Shown: positions 53,926 to 61,849 of the stretch, piece by piece
How the letters are laid out: each line of letters begins with the position of its first letter
How positions within the stretch are numbered: position 1 is the stretch's first letter
Origin: Hymenobacter pini
GTDB lineage: Bacteria > Bacteroidota > Bacteroidia > Cytophagales > Hymenobacteraceae
DNA: 64,000 bases
Assembly: GCF_020421205.1 (NCBI RefSeq)
Contig: NZ_JAIZZH010000004.1
Location: forward strand, 372,001 to 436,000
Direction: 5' to 3'
Notes under the pieces: model-generated
What the model saw: only the letters and a program-made list of their open reading frames with translations
Databases searched by the model: none
Told to the model about the DNA's origin: nothing
Translations under genes and position numbers: made by a program

Positions 53926-54522
53926 TTAGCCGGGGCTCATACGGGAAATCCGGCCGTTGGTTAACTGGTACACCTCGTTACTTTCCGGGCAGGTTGCCTG
54001 GCCGTGGGCATCGAACTGCAGGCGGTGGCCGTGGGTGCTCATCCAGCCATGCTGGCGAGCCGGGTTGCCGTACACCAGGGCGTAGGCTGGCACATCGTGC
54101 GTAACCACGGAGCCCGCCCCCACAAACGCGTACTCGCCCAGCGTGATGCCGCACACCACCGTGCTATTGGCACCCAAGGTTGCGCCCCGCTCCAGGCGGG
54201 TAGTGCTATAGTGGCCCGCACCGCGCCGCGGCACGGCAGCCCGAGGATTACGCACGTTGGTGAACACCACCGAGGGCCCCAGGAATACGTCGTCGGCGCA
54301 GTGCACACCGGCGTACAGGCTCACGTTGTTCTGCACCTTCACATTGCGCCCAAGCACCACCCCGTCGGCTACAAATACGTTCTGCCCCAGGCTGCACCCT
54401 TGCCCCAGCACGGCGCCGCTACTTACGTGGCAAAAGTGCCAGATGTGGCTTCCCTCCCCAATTTGGCAACCGGCGTCGAGGACGGCCGTGGGATGCGCAT
54501 AGTAGGCGGGAGTAGCGGGCAT
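53926..54522 (-). CDS. Left-handed beta-helix acyltransferase, WbpD-like
   Basis: 198 residues from the ATG at 54522; a TTG twelve codons up lies inside a TACCTTTG element and is rejected. Hexapeptide repeats run through the middle (GSHIWHFCHVSSGAVLGQGCSLGQNVFVADG is read in steps of six), FTNVRNPRA and HDVPAYALVYGNPARQHG are typical of WbpD/WlbB N-acetyltransferases acting on UDP-amino-sugar uronic acids. It heads the sugar cluster. The UDP-3-amino sugar donor genes (WbpB/E type) are not seen here. Confidence 0.87.
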   Translation of the reverse strand: MPATPAYYAHPTAVLDAGCQIGEGSHIWHFCHVSSGAVLGQGCSLGQNVFVADGVVLGRNVKVQNNVSLYAGVHCADDVFLGPSVVFTNVRNPRAAVPRRGAGHYSTTRLERGATLGANSTVVCGITLGEYAFVGAGSVVTHDVPAYALVYGNPARQHGWMSTHGHRLQFDAHGQATCPESNEVYQLTNGRISRMSPG

Positions 54523-54555
54523 GCCGGTGAAATGAATGGAAAGATTTTCAGCCCG

Positions 54556-54563
54556 CAAAGGTA
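54556..54563 (-). promoter_or_regulatory. Candidate -7 element of sugar cluster (TACCTTTG)
   Basis: Perfect TAnnTTTG reading on the minus strand, 33 bases before the ATG at 54522. Places a transcript start upstream of the acetyltransferase gene. No clear -33 box. Confidence 0.45.
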
Positions 54564-54639
54564 GGGGTTTTGGTAGTGTGTTGGGAATCTAGAGGGTTGC
54601 GGATGACAGAAGTGGCCGAATGGGGCCATTAAGAAAGTA

Positions 54640-55503
54640 TTATGCGGGCCTAAACCACGCGGCCCGCACCATCCGAGGCTTCCCAAAAATATCCGGCAGC
54701 AGCGTTGCGCCCGCGTAGCCTAACTGCCGGAGCAGGGCCAAGGTAGCCGGCCCAAACTGCTCATTGATTTCGAAGTATAACGCTCCACCTTCAGCTAGCA
54801 GTGAGGAACCCAACTCCGCAATACGCCGATAGAAAAGCAGCGGATCATCATTTGGCACGAACAGGGCGGTATCCGGCTCATAGGCCAGAACATTGGTTCG
54901 CATCAGAGGCCGTTCGTTTTCCAGCACGTACGGCGGATTGCTCACTAGCACGTCCACGGAGCCTGTCAAGCGCGGCTCACTCCGCAAGATATCAACTTGC
55001 TGAAAATCAACGGATACCTGGTAGCGCGCAGCGTTTCGGCCGGCTACCGCCAATGCCTCTGCCGATATATCCACGGCAATAAACCGGGCACCGGGCAGCC
55101 GCTGACTAAGCGCCAGCGGAATGCAGCCCGAACCAGTGCCAATATCCAGCACCCGCAAGCTGCTGCGGTCCTGCTGCTCCCGCGCAATTAAGGCTACCAA
55201 TTCCTCCGTTTCGGGCCGGGGAATCAGGGTTGCCGGAGTTACTTCCAACTCCAGTCCATCAAAATGCGCAACCCCCAATACATATTGTAAGGGCTCATGC
55301 CGCAACAGCCGGGCCTGAATTTTCGCCAGCGCAGCTGCCGGCGTTGGGGGTAGCTCCTGTTGCGCCTGCATCCGGCGCTGCAGAGGCGTCAGCTGCAGCA
55401 GGTGTTCTATTACCTGCCCGGCAATGGCTTGCGCTTCCGGAGCGTCGTAGAGTGGCTGCAGAGCGGAGGCAAGAGCGTCGGTGTGCTGGCGCAGAGTGGG
55501 CAT
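54640..55503 (-). CDS. prmC: Peptide chain release factor N5-glutamine methyltransferase
   Basis: 287 residues; methylates the GGQ glutamine of release factors. SAM motif VLDIGTGSGCIPLAL and catalytic NPPYV (SNPPYVLENE) with the PrmC N-terminal helical domain (LQYVLGVAHFDGLELEV, IPRPETEELV). Divergent from ribD. A TACCTTTG element lies four bases before the ATG, so the mRNA may be leaderless. Confidence 0.96.
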   Translation of the reverse strand: MPTLRQHTDALASALQPLYDAPEAQAIAGQVIEHLLQLTPLQRRMQAQQELPPTPAAALAKIQARLLRHEPLQYVLGVAHFDGLELEVTPATLIPRPETEELVALIAREQQDRSSLRVLDIGTGSGCIPLALSQRLPGARFIAVDISAEALAVAGRNAARYQVSVDFQQVDILRSEPRLTGSVDVLVSNPPYVLENERPLMRTNVLAYEPDTALFVPNDDPLLFYRRIAELGSSLLAEGGALYFEINEQFGPATLALLRQLGYAGATLLPDIFGKPRMVRAAWFRPA

Positions 55504-55507
55504 GGGG

Positions 55508-55515
55508 CAAAGGTA
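55508..55515 (-). promoter_or_regulatory. Candidate -7 element just before prmC (TACCTTTG)
   Basis: Perfect TAnnTTTG on the minus strand, separated from the prmC ATG by CCCC only. Predicted start at about the ATG. Confidence 0.4.
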
Positions 55516-55592
55516 AGCACCTGCGCTTCGTAGGCGGTGAGGGTTATTGGCTTCCGCGTATCTTCACCTTCCCTACCTCTCCCACTCCACGT

Positions 55593-56630
55593 ATGCCTTT
55601 CTCTGATTTTGACCAGCTGATGATGCGCCGGGCCCTGGACCTGGCCCGCCTTGGCACCGGCTACACCCGGCCTAACCCATTGGTAGGCTGCGTCATCACC
55701 CACCAAAACCGCATTATTGGCGAAGGATGGCACCGGCAATATGGGGGGCCGCACGCGGAAGTACATGCCGTGGCCTCGGTAGATGACCCACAGCTGCTAC
55801 CCAAAAGCCGGGTGTACGTGACGCTGGAGCCCTGTTCACACTTCGGTAAAACCCCTCCGTGCGCCGATTTGCTGATCGAAAAACAAGTAGCCTCAGTCGT
55901 TATCTGCAACCTCGACCCCAACCCCCTGGTAGCTGGCCGGGGTGTACAAAAGCTGCTGGACGCGGGTATAGCCGTGGAAACCGGTTTGCTCGAAGAAGAA
56001 GGCCGCTGGTTAAACCGCCGCTTTTTCACTTTTCAGGAGCAGCAGCGACCCTACGTGGTGCTGAAATGGGCTGAAACCGCCGACGGCTACCTGGCAGGTC
56101 CCTATTTCCAGCCCGTAGCCATCAGCGGCGACCTGGCGCGGGTAGCCGTACATCAGTGGCGCGCCGAAGAACACGCCATTCTGGTGGGCACCCGCACCGC
56201 CCTGCACGATAACCCCCGCCTGAACGTGCGGGAGTGGCCGGGCCAAAACCCCGTTCGGTTGGTTATCGACAAAAACCTCAGCCTTCCGCCCAAGCATCAT
56301 CTGTTTGATGGCAGCCAGCCCACCATTGTGTACACCTATCGGGAACGGGCTAACCAGGAGGATATCGACTACGTGACGCTTTCAGAAGCCGAAGACCTGT
56401 TTCCGCAGATTCTGCGCAACCTGCAGCACCGCAATATTCAGTCGGTGCTGGTGGAAGGCGGGCCTACTGTATTGAACTCCTTGCTGAAGGACGGGCTGTG
56501 GGATGAGGCCCGGGTTATCCGCTCTGCTCGCACGCTGGGCGGGGGTGTGCCCGCACCCAAACTCGGCCTAACGGGCCTTTGCAGCCAACTCCGTTTGGGC
56601 GACGACGAGCTATTTGTTTACCAGCGGTAG
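55593..56630 (+). CDS. ribD: Riboflavin biosynthesis deaminase/reductase
   Basis: 345 residues, bifunctional second and third steps of riboflavin synthesis. Deaminase domain: H54-A-E56 with PHAEVHA and zinc cysteines C81 and C90 (EPCSHFGKTPPC). C-terminal RibD_C reductase from about 150 (VVLKWAETADGYLAG, LVGTRTALHDNPRL, VEGGPTVLNSLL). The start at 55593 (MPFSDFDQLMMRRALDLA) fits; the frame extends 121 codons back over prmC only as an overlap on the opposite strand. Confidence 0.96.
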   Translation: MPFSDFDQLMMRRALDLARLGTGYTRPNPLVGCVITHQNRIIGEGWHRQYGGPHAEVHAVASVDDPQLLPKSRVYVTLEPCSHFGKTPPCADLLIEKQVASVVICNLDPNPLVAGRGVQKLLDAGIAVETGLLEEEGRWLNRRFFTFQEQQRPYVVLKWAETADGYLAGPYFQPVAISGDLARVAVHQWRAEEHAILVGTRTALHDNPRLNVREWPGQNPVRLVIDKNLSLPPKHHLFDGSQPTIVYTYRERANQEDIDYVTLSEAEDLFPQILRNLQHRNIQSVLVEGGPTVLNSLLKDGLWDEARVIRSARTLGGGVPAPKLGLTGLCSQLRLGDDELFVYQR

Positions 56631-56649
56631 CCTAAAACCAAACGCAAAA

Positions 56650-56675
56650 AGGGACAGTCCTTGCGAACAGTCCCT
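56650..56675 (-). terminator. Probable terminator after rpmA
   Basis: Short stem AGGGAC/GTCCCT with partial extension, followed on the minus strand by TTTTTGCG; also usable for ribD with weaker tail. Confidence 0.55.
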
Positions 56676-56721
56676 CTTGCTCAAAATTCCAGTTAATACC
56701 CGGAATTAGTGCGGTATATAC

Positions 56722-56991
56722 CTATTCGGCAGCTTCAGCAGCCGGAACAACCGATACGAACGAACGGTCTTTGCGGCCCTTACGGAACTGCACGGTGCCG
56801 TCGATCATAGCGAACAGGGTGTGGTCTTTGCCGATACCCACGTTCTGGCCGGGGTGGTGCTTGGTACCGCGCTGACGAACAATGATGTTGCCGGCAATGA
56901 TGCTTTGCCCGCCGAAGATTTTCACGCCCAGACGCTTAGCTTCTGATTCGCGGCCGTTGTTGGAGCTACCTACGCCTTTCTTGTGTGCCAT
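56722..56991 (-). CDS. rpmA: 50S ribosomal protein L27
   Basis: 89 residues. MAHKKGVGSSNNGRESEAKRLGVKIFGG is read as the L27 start; no N-terminal extension of the Firmicutes type is present. Downstream of rplU as in most bacteria. Confidence 0.98.
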   Translation of the reverse strand: MAHKKGVGSSNNGRESEAKRLGVKIFGGQSIIAGNIIVRQRGTKHHPGQNVGIGKDHTLFAMIDGTVQFRKGRKDRSFVSVVPAAEAAE

Positions 56992-57005
56992 GGTATTGTA
57001 ATACT

Positions 57006-57094
57006 TAGTGCTTGGTTGTTAGTGCTTGGGCATTGTTGGGCCGAAACCGCTCAGTTGAACCAACCAAGCACGGGGCACCAACAACTGGGCACTA
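57006..57094. repeat. Imperfect inverted repeat, rplU-rpmA spacer
   Basis: Arms about 26 bases long with about 20 matches; built on the word TTAGTGCTTGGTTG, close to the TGCTTAG repeat at 7373. It spans most of the intercistronic gap. Function unknown; could attenuate or process the mRNA. Confidence 0.65.
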
Positions 57095-57096
57095 AA

Positions 57097-57402
57097 CTAG
57101 CCGATGCTGTTGATTAGAACTTTGGTAAACTGCTGACGGTGGCCGTTCAGCTTCTTATAGCCCTTACGGCGCTTCTTCTTGAACACCAACACCTTGTCGC
57201 CTTTCACGTGGGCCAGGATGGTACCGGTTACGGTAACGTCCAGCTCGGGCGAGCCAATGGTGAGGGTGCCGTTATCATCGGTCAGCAGGGCTTTGCCCAG
57301 CTCCACTTTGTCGCCGACGTTGCCAGCCAAACGGTGAGCGTATACAAATTTATTGGCTTCGACCTTGGTCTGCTTCCCGGCTATGTTGACAATTGCGTAC
57401 AT
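57097..57402 (-). CDS. rplU: 50S ribosomal protein L21
   Basis: 101 residues. MYAIVNIAGKQTKVE start and the C-terminal KKKRRKGYKKLNGHRQQFT are diagnostic. Normal rplU-rpmA order with a long 105-base spacer. Confidence 0.98.
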   Translation of the reverse strand: MYAIVNIAGKQTKVEANKFVYAHRLAGNVGDKVELGKALLTDDNGTLTIGSPELDVTVTGTILAHVKGDKVLVFKKKRRKGYKKLNGHRQQFTKVLINSIG

Positions 57403-57434
57403 CGGCGTCTTCGCGGTTTCTGAAAAATGGAAGG

Positions 57435-57466
57435 CAAAAGTAGAAGGTTGATTTTACAAATCCAAA
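57435..57466 (-). promoter_or_regulatory. Candidate promoter of rplU
   Basis: On the minus strand: TTTG (57463-57466), 20-base spacer, TACTTTTG (57435-57442). Both boxes match the Bacteroidota consensus exactly, 32 bases upstream of the rplU ATG. Confidence 0.65.
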
Positions 57467-57571
57467 CACCTAACTCATTAAACCTCATTGCCCCCGCTAA
57501 TTCCGCTGTTCTAACAGGTGTTCAACAGGCTACAGCAAGAACACGCCAGCGGGTACACGAATAACATTTTC

Positions 57572-57626
57572 TGTGGACAACCCTAATTATCCACAGAAAA
57601 AATGTGGATAACTCGAATTATACACA
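57572..57626. promoter_or_regulatory. Array of four DnaA boxes
   Basis: Boxes at 57572-57580 (minus, TTGTCCACA, one mismatch), 57587-57595 (plus, TTATCCACA), 57603-57611 (minus, TTATCCACA) and 57618-57626 (plus, TTATACACA). Two are perfect, one fits TTATNCACA. They alternate in strand and are spaced 15-16 bases centre to centre. They lie in the 464-base divergent gap (57403-57866) between rplU and nrdB; an AT-rich stretch (57688-57720) follows. Either a chromosomal origin element or DnaA control of nrdB. Confidence 0.85.
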
Positions 57627-57729
57627 CATATCTGCTCCATTTTTACTGTTTTGCGCCGACAGTAACAACGCTCAGTATACTAATGGCATACACAAAAATT
57701 AACATAGAAAAAATGTAAATGGGCGGGAC

Positions 57730-57757
57730 TTGTTCCCAGCTCAGGGGTTTATCTTTG
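57730..57757 (+). promoter_or_regulatory. Candidate promoter of nrdB
   Basis: TTG at 57730-57732, 17-base spacer, TATCTTTG at 57750-57757. Textbook Bacteroidota geometry, about 110 bases before the nrdB ATG and about 100 bases after the DnaA boxes. Confidence 0.7.
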
Positions 57758-57866
57758 GGTTCAGAGCTGCTGAGGTCAGCTCCGAAACAATCTGATTTGC
57801 CTTGGAGTTGGGGGATGCCCCCTAACCGGATGGGGCGCTGTTATTTCAACTTTTACTCCTGCTGCC

Positions 57867-58829
57867 ATGGAACCTCTGCTCACTGAGAACCCCAACCGCT
57901 TCGTACTGTTCCCCATCGAGCACAATGATGTGTGGCAATTCTACAAGAAGGCCGAGGCTTCGTTCTGGACGGCCGAGGAAATTGACCTGAGCCAAGACCA
58001 GAAGGACTGGGATGCACTCAATGACGGGGAGCGGCACTTCATCAGCCACGTGCTGGCTTTCTTCGCTGCCTCTGATGGCATTGTGAACGAAAACCTTGCC
58101 GTGAACTTCATGCAGGAGGTGCAGATGGCTGAGGCCCGCTGCTTCTATGGCTTCCAGGTAATGATGGAGAACATCCACTCGGAAACCTACTCTCTGCTGA
58201 TTGATACCTACATCAAAGACCCCAAGGAAAAGGACCGCCTGTTCAACGCCCTGGAAACGGTGCCCTGCGTGAAGAAGAAGGGGGAGTGGGCTATCAAATG
58301 GATCAACTCCGATAATTTCACCGAGCGCCTGATTGCCTTTGCGGCCGTAGAAGGTATTTTCTTCTCGGGCTCGTTCTGCTCTATCTTCTGGCTGAAAAAG
58401 CGGGGTCTGATGCCCGGCCTGACCTTCTCCAACGAGCTCATCTCGCGCGACGAAGGACTGCACTGCGACTTTGCCTGCCTGCTCTACCGTGACCACCTGC
58501 AGAACAAGCTGCCGGAGAGCCGGGTGCACGAAATCATTCGGGACGCCGTGCAAATTGAGCAGGAATTTGTGACAGATGCACTGCCGGTGAATCTGATTGG
58601 CATGAATGCCCAGAGCATGAGCCAATATATTGAGTTTGTGGCCGACCGCCTGCTGGTGGAACTGGGCTACAGCAAAATTTACAACGCCTCCAACCCCTTC
58701 GATTTCATGGAAATGATTTCACTGCAGGGCAAAACCAACTTCTTCGAGAAGCGCGTGGGCGAGTACCAGAAAGCCGGCGTACTGGCCGACCGGGACCAGA
58801 ACGTATTCTCACTGGACGAGGACTTTTAA
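57867..58829 (+). CDS. nrdB: Ribonucleotide reductase small subunit, class I
   Basis: 320 residues; carries the di-iron/tyrosyl-radical cofactor for reduction of ribonucleotides with NrdA. Metal ligands fit D70, E101 and H104, with E101-x-x-H104 and the radical tyrosine at 108 (ENIHSETY), then Glu in AVEGIFFSGSF and Glu/His of RDEGLHCDF. Ends DEDF, a typical C-terminal interaction tail. nrdA does not follow directly: the window's last 75 bases begin nrdA about 5 kb downstream on the same strand. A long 5' leader and DnaA boxes suggest cell-cycle control. Confidence 0.97.
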   Translation: MEPLLTENPNRFVLFPIEHNDVWQFYKKAEASFWTAEEIDLSQDQKDWDALNDGERHFISHVLAFFAASDGIVNENLAVNFMQEVQMAEARCFYGFQVMMENIHSETYSLLIDTYIKDPKEKDRLFNALETVPCVKKKGEWAIKWINSDNFTERLIAFAAVEGIFFSGSFCSIFWLKKRGLMPGLTFSNELISRDEGLHCDFACLLYRDHLQNKLPESRVHEIIRDAVQIEQEFVTDALPVNLIGMNAQSMSQYIEFVADRLLVELGYSKIYNASNPFDFMEMISLQGKTNFFEKRVGEYQKAGVLADRDQNVFSLDEDF

Positions 58830-58847
58830 TCAGTTGTCTTCTTGGAC

Positions 58848-58884
58848 AAAAGCCCCAACTCTTCCAGGAGTTGGGGCTTTTTTT
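58848..58884 (+). terminator. Terminator after nrdB
   Basis: Stem AAAGCCCCAACTC with GAGTTGGGGCTTT, 6-base loop, then a T-run; 19 bases after the stop. Confidence 0.92.
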
Positions 58885-58944
58885 GTTGGGTTACCTCCCT
58901 GGGTTGACATGTATTCCCCAACCAACGCTAACCTGATAATTTTT

Positions 58945-59160
58945 ATGCAGCCATCCTCCCAGAAATGGCCCATGCCGGGCCAAGTAGACCCCAATATCAC
59001 GCCGTGCGCTTTTTGCCGCCACCGACTACGCATCAACGGCCAGCCGGTATTTGCCTCCTGCTCCTGCAAGGCCTTTGGTCCGCCGGTTACGATAGGGGCG
59101 CTAGTAGCTGGCGGAGCGCTGGTAGCAGTTGGTATGCTGTGGCTGTGGCGGCGTAAGTAG
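58945..59160 (+). CDS. Small Cys-rich single-span membrane protein
   Basis: 71 residues from the ATG at 58945. Two cysteine clusters, CAFC (about 21-24) and CSC (about 39-41), could bind a metal, followed by one membrane segment (about 48-66) and a positive end WRRK, so the Cys part is probably outside and the tail inside. The frame starts upstream at 58834 but that part includes the nrdB terminator. Family not recognised. Confidence 0.6.
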   Translation: MQPSSQKWPMPGQVDPNITPCAFCRHRLRINGQPVFASCSCKAFGPPVTIGALVAGGALVAVGMLWLWRRK

Positions 59161-59338
59161 CCTTGTCTGAGCATCCTCCTTGAACGGTGGCCTTGATGAG
59201 TGGATGCAACCTGTGGTTGCTACGCGTACTCCGCTAACCTGACGGCTGCTTTATTGCAGATTGTTAGCTTGTGGCAGCAGACTTCTATTTTGAAGAAGAC
59301 CCGTTTAGCGCCATTCCACTTTTCACTATCAACCCATT

Positions 59339-60268
59339 ATGAAAAAAGCTTATTGTATTCTGCTGCTGTTGCTGCTGAGCAGCGGCACCGTTTTGGCCCA
59401 GGGCGAGTTCAGAAAGCTCAACCAACAGGCCGCTGATGCTTATGCCGCTAAGAACTATCAGAGTTCCGGCCAGCTATATGACCAGGCTTTCAAGCAGGCC
59501 AAGGCCCAACCTAGCAGCACCGATTTGTACAATGCTGCCTGTTCCTGGGCGCTGGCGGGCAATGCCAACAAGGCCTTTCAGTACCTGGACCGCGCCACGC
59601 TGGCTGGGTGGGAAAATGTGCCGCACGTAAAGCAGGACACGGATTTGGCAGCGCTGCACACCGACAAACGGTGGCAGCCTATGCTAACCAAGCTGCAGGC
59701 CACGGTGGCCAAACGGGAAGCCAGCTACAACAAGCCGCTCAAACAACAGCTGGATTCAATTTATGCCCTGGACCAAGGAGGCCGCGTGAAGTACGACGCC
59801 ATAGCGAAGCAATACGGCGAAAAATCGGAGCAGATGAGGGCGCTTTGGCAGGAGATTGAGACCAATGACCAGCGCAACCTGAAAACCATCCGGCAGCTGC
59901 TCGATACGCACGGCTGGCCCACGAAAGCGGAAGTGGGCAGCATGGGTACGCAAACGGTGTTTCTGGTGATTCAGCATTCCGACCTCCCCACCCTGGAAAA
60001 GTATCTGCCCATGGCTAAAAAAGCCGCTGACCGGGGCGACCTTGCCCAATCGGCGTACGCCCTGATGCAGGACCGGCTGCTGATGTGGCAGGGTAAGCCG
60101 CAGATATATGGCAGCCAGCTTACCACCGACCAAAAAACCGGCAAGATGGTGTTTCATCCCATTGCCGACGAAGCCCACGTGGATGAACGCCGGGCCGCCA
60201 TTGGCATGGAGCCCTTGGCCAGCTACGCCAAACGCTTCGGGCTGGAATACAAACGGCCAGCCAACTAG
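59339..60268 (+). CDS. Secreted protein, TPR N-terminus, DUF6624-like
   Basis: 309 residues, signal peptide MKKAYCILLLLLLSS to VLAQ (about 21). N-terminal TPR-type helices (about 25-115, ADAYAAKNYQSSGQLYDQA). C-terminal half resembles the DUF6624 group (GTQTVFLVIQHSDLPTLEKYLPM, LMQDRLLMWQGKPQIYGSQ). Function unknown; periplasmic. Convergent with the metallophosphatase gene. Confidence 0.78.
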   Translation: MKKAYCILLLLLLSSGTVLAQGEFRKLNQQAADAYAAKNYQSSGQLYDQAFKQAKAQPSSTDLYNAACSWALAGNANKAFQYLDRATLAGWENVPHVKQDTDLAALHTDKRWQPMLTKLQATVAKREASYNKPLKQQLDSIYALDQGGRVKYDAIAKQYGEKSEQMRALWQEIETNDQRNLKTIRQLLDTHGWPTKAEVGSMGTQTVFLVIQHSDLPTLEKYLPMAKKAADRGDLAQSAYALMQDRLLMWQGKPQIYGSQLTTDQKTGKMVFHPIADEAHVDERRAAIGMEPLASYAKRFGLEYKRPAN

Positions 60269-60276
60269 CGCGCCCT

Positions 60277-61431
60277 TTACAGCAGCTGCGCCCGAACTAC
60301 CTGCGAGAATGAAGCGCTGCGGAGCTGCACGTAATACAGCCCCGCCGGCAGGGCGCCCCGGTCCCAGCTAATCCGATGCCACCCGGCGGCCACGGCACCT
60401 TGTTGCAGAACGGTTACTTCCTGACCCAGCATATTCACTACGCGCAGCTTCACGGTGACCGCCGCGGGAAGGAAGTACTCCACGGACGCGCTGCCCTCTA
60501 CCGGGTTGGGGCTCAGGGGATACAGCACCGCCTTGGACGTTGTTGGCCGGCGTAGGGTGTACTGGTCAATGAGCTGGCGGCTGCGCGTGAAGAACTGCAG
60601 CGTCAGGCTATCCGGCGTGGCATTGAGCAGCATGGCGCCGTAGTTGCCGGTGTAGGCAAACTGACTCTGGGGCACCCGCTGGGCGTTCACCCGGTAGTAG
60701 CTGCGCCCACCCAACCCGTTGACGATGTAGAGCAGACTATCCTGCATCAGCCGCTCATAGTGATGGTCGTGCCCAGCCAGCACTACGGAGGCACCCCACG
60801 CTTTAAAGGGCCACTGGGAGGCCGGCGTGCTGCCGTGGGCCCCGGAGGAATACGGGGCGTGGTGCAGATACACCACTTTCCAGCGGGCAGTGGAAGCGGC
60901 CAGCCTAGCCTGCAGCCATTGAGCTTGTTTAGAGGTAGCCGTTACGCCATCGGGCTCGGCGGGGTCACTGTTCAGGGCGAAGAAGTGTACGTCGCCCCGC
61001 ACAAAGTCGTAGTAGCGGCCGTTGCCGGGCAGGGTGAAGTAATGTTTGTACGCCTCGCCGTTGCGGGTGTAGTAGTCGTGGTTGCCGAGCGAGGGAAAAA
61101 ACCGGTTGGTAGAAGCGCTGGGCCCGTAGCGGCCCCGGTAGTTACCGATGTACTGGTGATAATACTGCCCGATGTTCTGGTCGATGGTAGTGGAGTCGCC
61201 CGAGTCGTAGTTGTTGTCGCCAAGAGTGATGATAAACTCCGGGTCCCAACTTTTTACCAGGTTGGCCACGTCCCGCTCGGGGGTACCGGAGTAGCCATAG
61301 TCGCCGATGGCGGCAAACCGCTGGGCTACCGCAGGCTGCGCTGTGCAAAGCATCAGCAGCACTACTGCCCAGCTCCAGCCAGCCGAGGCAGCGCTTAAAA
61401 CAACACGAAAGCCAGAACGAACAGTATTCAT
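60277..61431 (-). CDS. Secreted metallophosphoesterase with T9SS sorting domain
   Basis: 384 residues from the ATG at 61431 (an ATG 9 codons upstream is possible). Signal peptide, then a calcineurin-like phosphoesterase domain with GDYG, GDNNYD, GNHDYY, LHHAPY and GHDHHYE, the full set of metal ligands. The C-terminal ~80 residues (PLSPNPVEGSASVEYFLP to ARAQLL-like end, KLRVVNMLGQEV, AGLYYVQL) are a type A Por sorting domain, so the enzyme goes through the T9SS to the cell surface. Purple-acid-phosphatase-like; substrate unknown. Confidence 0.92.
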   Translation of the reverse strand: MNTVRSGFRVVLSAASAGWSWAVVLLMLCTAQPAVAQRFAAIGDYGYSGTPERDVANLVKSWDPEFIITLGDNNYDSGDSTTIDQNIGQYYHQYIGNYRGRYGPSASTNRFFPSLGNHDYYTRNGEAYKHYFTLPGNGRYYDFVRGDVHFFALNSDPAEPDGVTATSKQAQWLQARLAASTARWKVVYLHHAPYSSGAHGSTPASQWPFKAWGASVVLAGHDHHYERLMQDSLLYIVNGLGGRSYYRVNAQRVPQSQFAYTGNYGAMLLNATPDSLTLQFFTRSRQLIDQYTLRRPTTSKAVLYPLSPNPVEGSASVEYFLPAAVTVKLRVVNMLGQEVTVLQQGAVAAGWHRISWDRGALPAGLYYVQLRSASFSQVVRAQLL

Positions 61432-61849
61432 CCCAGAAAAGCGGGTAACAACACCCATAAGCGAGCTTTTAGTAGTTATTTCGCCTCTTATTCTAACGCC
61501 GGAACGGGCGCTGACTTGTTCTGGTGGGCTACCCAAAACCTAAGCTTGAGCTTTCTGCATACTGGTTTCTGGCCGGTTGCGTTGCTGTAGTAAATCTGTA
61601 TAAACTGTAATTAGTGCCCGGTATTTTCTCGTCTTATGTCGCAATCTGCTGGCTGAATAGCCGCCCTACGCCGATATCCGGCTTTTAGCTCCCATCCTTT
61701 CCTGCTCTGCTACCCACACTAGGTAGCCTCTACCACACCGCTGTCTACACACCTGCCCGGCCCATCGGTTTTCCCGGTGCGGATACGGCACGTCATTTCT
61801 ATTTCGCACCCCTCCTTTCCTACCACATTTTTTATCCTACTCCTGTTCC
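61432..61849. other. Divergent intergenic region, phosphatase / CotH gene
   Basis: 418 bases between two T9SS cargo genes. Frames are short and unlike proteins. I recognise no TAnnTTTG element, repeat or hairpin of note. Confidence 0.5.
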
